Below, piece after piece: positions 60,180-64,000 of a stretch of DNA of 64,000 bases. Each line of letters starts with the position of its first letter. Within the stretch, counting starts at the first letter, position 1. The DNA lies in assembly GCF_017302985.1 (NCBI RefSeq), contig NZ_JAFIMU010000002.1, forward strand, positions 372,001 to 436,000, in the 5' to 3' direction. This DNA comes from Corallococcus macrosporus. Its GTDB lineage: Bacteria; Myxococcota; Myxococcia; Myxococcales; Myxococcaceae. The notes under the pieces were generated by a model that saw nothing but the letters and a program-made list of their open reading frames with translations, did not search any database and had not been told where the DNA came from. Position numbers and translations under genes: made by a program.

Positions 60180-61484
60180 GTGCAACCCTACGAGCTCATC
60201 AAGGCCAAGCGCGACGGCGGCAAGCTGGACCCGTCCGACATCCAGGCGTTCATCCAGGCGTACACCGCCGGCACCGTGGCCGACTACCAGATGGCCGCCA
60301 TGTGCATGGCCATCTTCTTCAAGGGGCTGGACTCCCGGGAGCTGGGGGCGTGGGCCCGCGCGATGCTCCACTCCGGTGAGGTCCTGGACCTCTCCGACAC
60401 GCCGGCCATCAAGGTGGACAAGCACTCCACGGGCGGCGTGGGCGACAAGGTGTCCCTGAGCCTCGCGCCCCTGGCGGCCGCCTGCGGCGTGCCCGTCCCC
60501 ATGATCTCCGGCCGCGGCCTGGGTCACACCGGCGGCACCCTGGACAAGCTGGAGTCCATCCCCGGCTTCAACGTGAACCTGTCCACCGCGGACTACCGCC
60601 GGCTGGTGCGCGAGGTGGGGTGCTGCCTCATCGGCCAGACGGCCCAGGTGGCCCCGGCCGACAAGAAGCTCTACGCGCTGCGCGACGTGACGGCGACGGT
60701 GGACTGCATCCCGCTCATCGCGTCGTCCATCATGAGCAAGAAGCTGGCGGAGGGCATCGACGCGCTGGTGCTCGACGTGAAGGTGGGCAGCGGCGCCTTC
60801 ATGAAGACGGCGGACGACGCGCGCGTGCTGGCCCGGACCATGATTGGCCTGGGCGCGGAGATGAACCGCAAGGTCGTGGCCCTGCTCACGGACATGGATC
60901 AGCCCCTGGGCCGCCAGGTGGGCAACGCCCTGGAGGTCCGCGAGGCCGTGGACATGCTCCGTGGCGACGCGCCCGACGACTACACGGAGATCACCTACGC
61001 CCTGACGGCGGAGATGCTGGTGCTGGGTAGGAAGGCCGCCAACGTGGAGGAGGCGCGCGGGATGCTGCGCCGCTCCGTGGAGGACGGCAGCGCCATCCAG
61101 AAGCTCAAGGAGATCGTCCAGTCGCAGGGCGGCGACCCGCGCTCCATCGACGACTATTCGCTGCTGCCCACCGCGAAGGCCACGACGGACGTGGTGGCGC
61201 CGCGCGACGGCTTCGTCACCGGCATCCACACGGAAGGCGTGGGGCTGGCGGCGGTGGCGCTGGGCGCGGGGCGGCAGCGCGTGGACAGCAAGATCGACCC
61301 GGCCGTGGGCTTCACGCTGCTCAAGAAGGTGGGGGACGCGGTGAAGCAGGGCGAGCCCGTGGTGCAGGTGCACTACAACGACGCGAAGCCCGTGGAGGAC
61401 GTGAAGGCGCGGCTGCTCGCGGCCTACCGGTTTGGCGACCGGGCGCCCGCGGCCCGCCCGCTGGTGCTGGAGCGGCTGGAGTAG
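60180..61484 (+). CDS. deoA: Thymidine/pyrimidine-nucleoside phosphorylase
   Basis: 434 residues, the normal length. N-terminal YELIKAKRDGGKLDPSDIQAFIQAYTAGTVADYQMAAMCMAIFF, the phosphate-binding loop KVDKHSTGGVGDKVSLSLAPL, the family signature GRGLGHTGGTLDKLESIPGF, RDVTATVDCIPLIASSIMSKK, and KVGSGAFMK are all there. It splits deoxypyrimidine nucleosides into base and deoxyribose-1-phosphate. GTG 60180 fits the family start. Whether it is thymidine-specific (DeoA) or broad (Pdp) cannot be read. Divergent from the nucleoside importer. Confidence 0.94.
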   Translation: MQPYELIKAKRDGGKLDPSDIQAFIQAYTAGTVADYQMAAMCMAIFFKGLDSRELGAWARAMLHSGEVLDLSDTPAIKVDKHSTGGVGDKVSLSLAPLAAACGVPVPMISGRGLGHTGGTLDKLESIPGFNVNLSTADYRRLVREVGCCLIGQTAQVAPADKKLYALRDVTATVDCIPLIASSIMSKKLAEGIDALVLDVKVGSGAFMKTADDARVLARTMIGLGAEMNRKVVALLTDMDQPLGRQVGNALEVREAVDMLRGDAPDDYTEITYALTAEMLVLGRKAANVEEARGMLRRSVEDGSAIQKLKEIVQSQGGDPRSIDDYSLLPTAKATTDVVAPRDGFVTGIHTEGVGLAAVALGAGRQRVDSKIDPAVGFTLLKKVGDAVKQGEPVVQVHYNDAKPVEDVKARLLAAYRFGDRAPAARPLVLERLE

Positions 61485-61497
61485 TTAGCCCATCCCC

Positions 61498-62658
61498 ATG
61501 GCCCCCACGTTCCGCGAGCTGCTGTCCGAGGTGAAGAAGGAGATCCGCGAGGTCTCCCACGAGCACGTCCGCCAACTGCTGGTGACGGGCGCGAAGGTGA
61601 AGCTCGTGGACGTGCGCGAGGCCGACGAGTACGCCGGGGGCCGGCTCCCCGGCGCGGTGCACATCCCCCGGGGCTACCTGGAGCTGCGCATCGAGGAGAA
61701 GGCGGACCGCGACGAGGAGCTGGTCCTCTACTGCGCGGGCGGCACCCGGTCCGCGCTCGCGGCCCGCACGCTGCGGGACCTGGGCTACACGCGCGTGTCG
61801 TCGCTCGCGGGCGGCTACAACCGCTGGAGCGACGCGGCCTTCCCGGTGGAGAAGCCCGTCGTCCTCTCCGCCGAGCAGAAGGAGCGCTACCGCCGCCACC
61901 TCATCCTCCCGGAGGTGGGGGAGGAGGGGCAGGCGAAGCTGCTCAAGTCGAGGGTGCTGCTGCTGGGCGCGGGCGGGCTGGGCTCACCCGCGGCGCTGTA
62001 CCTGGCGGCGGCGGGCGTGGGCACGCTGGGCGTGGTGGACGCGGACGTGGTGGACCTGAGCAACCTCCAGCGGCAGGTGCTGCACACCCTGGAGCGCCGG
62101 GGCCAGCCCAAGGTCCAGAGCGCGAAGGCGGCCCTCGAGGCGCTCAACCCGGACGTGAAGGTGGTGCCCTTCCAGGAGCGGCTCACCAGCGCCAACGTGG
62201 AGCGCATCCTCGCGGACTTCGACGTCGTGCTGGACGGCGGGGACAACTTCCCCACGCGCTACCTGCTCAACGACGCGTGCGTGCGCATGGGGATGCCCAA
62301 CGTGCACGGCTCCGTGTTCCGCTTCGAGGGCCAGGTGACGACCTTCGTCCCCGGCCAGGGGCCCTGCTACCGCTGCCTCTACCCCGCGCCGCCCCCGCCG
62401 GAGCTGGCGCCCTCCTGCGCGGAAGCCGGCGTGCTGGGCGTGCTGCCGGGGACCATCGGGATGCTCCAGGCCACGGAGGCCCTGAAGCTGCTGCTCGGGG
62501 TGGGGGAGACGCTCGTGGGGCGGCTGCTCACCTTCGACGCGCTGGGCACGCGCTTCCAGGAGCTCAAGCTGCGCCGGGACCCGGAGTGCCCCGTGTGCGC
62601 GCCGGGGGCGAAGGTGGAGCTCATCGATTACGAGCAGTTCTGCGCCACGGGGGCCTGA
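61498..62658 (+). CDS. Rhodanese-MoeB/ThiF fusion protein
   Basis: 386 residues in the order rhodanese, then E1-like. Rhodanese domain (about 15-115): VKLVDVREADEYAGGRLPGAVHIP and the active-site loop LVLYCAGGTRSAL with the catalytic Cys. ThiF/MoeB domain (about 130-386): ERYRRHLILPEVGEEGQAKLLKSRVLLLGAGGLGSPAALYLAAAGVG, DADVVDLSNLQRQVLH, CYRCLYPAP and CPVC zinc pairs. Such proteins adenylate a sulfur-carrier protein (MoaD/ThiS) and pass sulfur. The usual fused order is E1 then rhodanese; here it is reversed. It begins 13 bp after the phosphorylase gene. Confidence 0.92.
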   Translation: MAPTFRELLSEVKKEIREVSHEHVRQLLVTGAKVKLVDVREADEYAGGRLPGAVHIPRGYLELRIEEKADRDEELVLYCAGGTRSALAARTLRDLGYTRVSSLAGGYNRWSDAAFPVEKPVVLSAEQKERYRRHLILPEVGEEGQAKLLKSRVLLLGAGGLGSPAALYLAAAGVGTLGVVDADVVDLSNLQRQVLHTLERRGQPKVQSAKAALEALNPDVKVVPFQERLTSANVERILADFDVVLDGGDNFPTRYLLNDACVRMGMPNVHGSVFRFEGQVTTFVPGQGPCYRCLYPAPPPPELAPSCAEAGVLGVLPGTIGMLQATEALKLLLGVGETLVGRLLTFDALGTRFQELKLRRDPECPVCAPGAKVELIDYEQFCATGA

Positions 62659-62749
62659 AGGGCGCCGGTGGATGCATTTTCAGGGGCAACGGATTCGACC
62701 GGCCCGCGTATGATGCCGCCAGCCTGGACCCTGGGGCGGTGGTGGAACG

Positions 62750-62761
62750 CGACCCGGGTCG
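62750..62761. promoter_or_regulatory. CGACCCGGGTCG palindrome upstream of the PilZ gene
   Basis: Perfect 12-bp palindrome, 35 bp before the ATG at 62797, identical to the one in the spacer of the 17474-17502 promoter. Could be an operator, or a coincidence in GC-rich DNA. A TATGAT lies at 62709-62714 upstream with no good -35. Confidence 0.4.
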
Positions 62762-62796
62762 GATACGAGAGCGGCAGCGGCAGGGAGACGACGGCG

Positions 62797-63168
62797 ATGT
62801 CCGAGCAGAACGAGAACCAGGACACCAGGACGGGAGAGGACCGGCGCGACTCGCCCCGCGTCCCCATGCGCCTGAAGGTCGGCTGGGACGGGGCGGATGG
62901 TTTCCTGGAGCGTGCGGGGGACCTGTCCCTGGGCGGTGTGGGCTGGGTGGGCGAAGCCCTGGACGAGGGGAAGGACGTGATGGTGCGCTTCACGTTGCCC
63001 TCGGCCTCCGAAGAGGCGGTGGTGAAGGGCAAGGTGCTGGCTCCGAAGGCCGGCATGTCCGGCCCGGTGGTGCGCGTGCGCTTCGTGGACCTGCCGGTGG
63101 AGCTGGAGCTGGCCATCGCCCGGCACCTGGACGAGCAGAGCAAGGACGAACCCCGGGGCGCCCGCTAG
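62797..63168 (+). CDS. PilZ-domain protein (c-di-GMP binding)
   Basis: 123 residues. RRDSPRVPMRLKVGW gives the RxxxR-type arginines and DLSLGGVGWV the (D/N)xSxxG loop; together they clamp c-di-GMP in PilZ proteins. The rest is a beta-barrel (VMVRFTLPSASEEAVVKGKVLA, VVRVRFVDLP). Single-domain form, cytoplasmic. ATG 62797 follows GGGAG; a longer frame from 62668 has no protein-like sequence. Probably a stand-alone receptor acting on motility or surface traits. Confidence 0.9.
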   Translation: MSEQNENQDTRTGEDRRDSPRVPMRLKVGWDGADGFLERAGDLSLGGVGWVGEALDEGKDVMVRFTLPSASEEAVVKGKVLAPKAGMSGPVVRVRFVDLPVELELAIARHLDEQSKDEPRGAR

Positions 63169-63225
63169 GGCGTTATCGGGATGGACGGGCGCCGGTGGAC
63201 GGCGTCCGACGTGAAGGAGGGCGGC

Positions 63226-63630
63226 ATGGCGGACGAGATTCCCTGGGAGCGGCTGTTCGAGGAGGCCCTGCGGGTGCGTCAGCGCGCGCACGTGCCGTAC
63301 TCGAAGTTCCCCGTGGGGGCCGCCGTGCTGTACGCGGACGGCTCCATCGTGGCCGGCTGCAACGTGGAGAACGCCACCTACGGCCTCACCGTCTGCGCGG
63401 AGCGCAACGCGTTCGTCGCGGGCGTGGCCCAGGGCCGTGAGAAGCCGGTGGCCGTGGCCGTCGTCGTGGACACCCCGGAGCCCTGTCCTCCCTGTGGCAT
63501 GTGCCGCCAGGTGATGGCCGAGTTCGCCGGGCCGGACCTTCCGGTGCGAAGCCGCACCCTGAACGGGCAGGAGGCGCGCTATCCGCTCAGCGAGCTGCTG
63601 CCGCACGCCTTCACCCGTTCCTTCCTCTAG
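63226..63630 (+). CDS. cdd: Cytidine deaminase
   Basis: 134 residues, tetrameric-type length. VPYSKFPVGAAVLYADGSIVAGCNVENATYGLTVCAERNAF has the substrate loop and the zinc Cys-Ala-Glu motif; PCPPCGMCRQVMAEF gives the second and third zinc cysteines. It deaminates cytidine and deoxycytidine to uridine and deoxyuridine, feeding the phosphorylase two genes upstream. ATG 63226 follows GAAGGAGG; the earlier ATG at 63181 lacks a good site. Its stop is 12 bp before the amidohydrolase GTG. Confidence 0.95.
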   Translation: MADEIPWERLFEEALRVRQRAHVPYSKFPVGAAVLYADGSIVAGCNVENATYGLTVCAERNAFVAGVAQGREKPVAVAVVVDTPEPCPPCGMCRQVMAEFAGPDLPVRSRTLNGQEARYPLSELLPHAFTRSFL

Positions 63631-63642
63631 GACCTCTCTCAA

Positions 63643-64000
63643 GTGGACTTGCTTCTCACTGGCGCCACCGTCGTCACCATGAACCGCGACCGCGAGGTGC
63701 TGCCTCGCGCGGACGTGCTCGTGCAGGACGGGCGCATCGCGAAGGTGGGCCGGGGCCTGAAGGTGAAGGGCGCCCGCCGCGTCCTGGACCTCGCCGGGCA
63801 GGTGGTGATGCCCGGCCTCATCCACGGCCACCTGCACGCCTGCCAGACGCTCTTTCGCGGCCACGCGGACAAGCGCGAGCTGCTGGACTGGCTGAAGGAG
63901 CGCATCTGGCCCATGGAGGCGGCGCACGACGCGGCCTCCCTGCGCGCCAGCGCGGACCTCACCTTCGCGGAGCTCATCCGCTCCGGCTCCACGGCGGCGC
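63643..64000 (+). CDS. Amidohydrolase of the TRZ/ATZ (5'-deoxyadenosine deaminase-like) family, cut by the right edge
   Basis: 119 codons are inside the window from GTG 63643. VDLLLTGATVVTMNRDREVLPRADVLVQDGRIAKVG is the N-terminal sandwich domain, and MPGLIHGHLHACQTLFRGHADKRELLDWLKERIWPME begins the metal-binding barrel with the first H-x-H. The sequence matches the guanine-deaminase/N-ethylammeline-chlorohydrolase/methylthioadenosine-deaminase branch. Such enzymes deaminate purine nucleosides or bases. It follows cdd by 12 bp, so it belongs to the same nucleoside-salvage unit. The right end is missing, so the substrate remains open. Confidence 0.85.
   Translation, partial: MDLLLTGATVVTMNRDREVLPRADVLVQDGRIAKVGRGLKVKGARRVLDLAGQVVMPGLIHGHLHACQTLFRGHADKRELLDWLKERIWPMEAAHDAASLRASADLTFAELIRSGSTAA

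Overview
The window is about 64 kb of GC-rich chromosome from a myxobacterium, most likely the Corallococcus/Myxococcus branch of the Myxococcota. The evidence is the strong G/C bias at third codon positions, frequent GTG and TTG starts, many lipoproteins and PEGA-domain proteins, a CarF-type plasmanylethanolamine desaturase, a zinc-ribbon/GYF membrane protein built like the gliding protein GltJ, and a PilZ protein. Assignment to a genus is inference, because no rRNA gene is present.

Layout. 1-4852 (minus strand): edge of a Ppx/GppA gene, a PLP epimerase/aminotransferase, and the Tol operon tolQ-tolR-tolA-like-tolB. 4997-8668: a repeat-built lipoprotein, murI, carF and a conserved unknown. 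8756-11480: ftsE-ftsX-EnvC-like cell-wall hydrolase activator. 11569-17354: an alpha/beta hydrolase, an S41 protease, a PEGA protein, a lipoprotein and ddl. 17474-25662: a processive glycosyltransferase with a clear sigma70-type promoter, lipoproteins, a PEGA protein, an M1-type metallopeptidase and ftsY. 25676-26070 (minus): RNase P RNA.

26241-27908 is a compact cassette of a P-loop kinase, a Thg1-like 3'-5' polymerase and an unknown protein. 28059-36208 holds a small membrane protein followed by a noncanonical Hsp70, a TPR-Lon protease, a J-like protein lacking HPD and a membrane-anchored helical-repeat protein. The last three genes overlap stop-to-start. Degenerate 95-bp repeats sit on the translation start of the protease gene. 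This chaperone/protease set is the best candidate for an undescribed system.

36309-42050 is a restriction-modification island. It carries an Mrr nuclease with an HsdR-like N-terminus, a decayed mrr gene, a lower-GC methyltransferase/nuclease pair joined by TGATG, a metallopeptidase relic and a broken IS630 transposase. A second copy of the Mrr 3' half closes the island, so it is bracketed by direct repeats of about 0.38 kb offset by exactly 5091 bp. The right repeat runs into the 3' end of an RNase HI gene.

42069-49795: RNase HI, a zinc-ribbon coiled-coil protein, a cupredoxin-like lipoprotein, a FYDLN-type acidic protein, the ZnR-GYF-TM protein, and an operon of two ComEC-like metallo-beta-lactamase-fold proteins (one with a full metal motif, one without) plus DUF3006. 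49908-64000: deoC, a DksA/TraR-type protein, a phosphohexomutase, an outer-membrane-like protein, a REC-ATPase protein lacking the kinase histidine, a nucleoside ABC importer, pyrimidine nucleoside phosphorylase, rhodanese-MoeB, PilZ, cytidine deaminase and the start of an amidohydrolase. The importer, phosphorylase, deaminase and DeoC form a plausible nucleoside uptake and catabolism route. All assignments rest on reading motifs; no database search was run.
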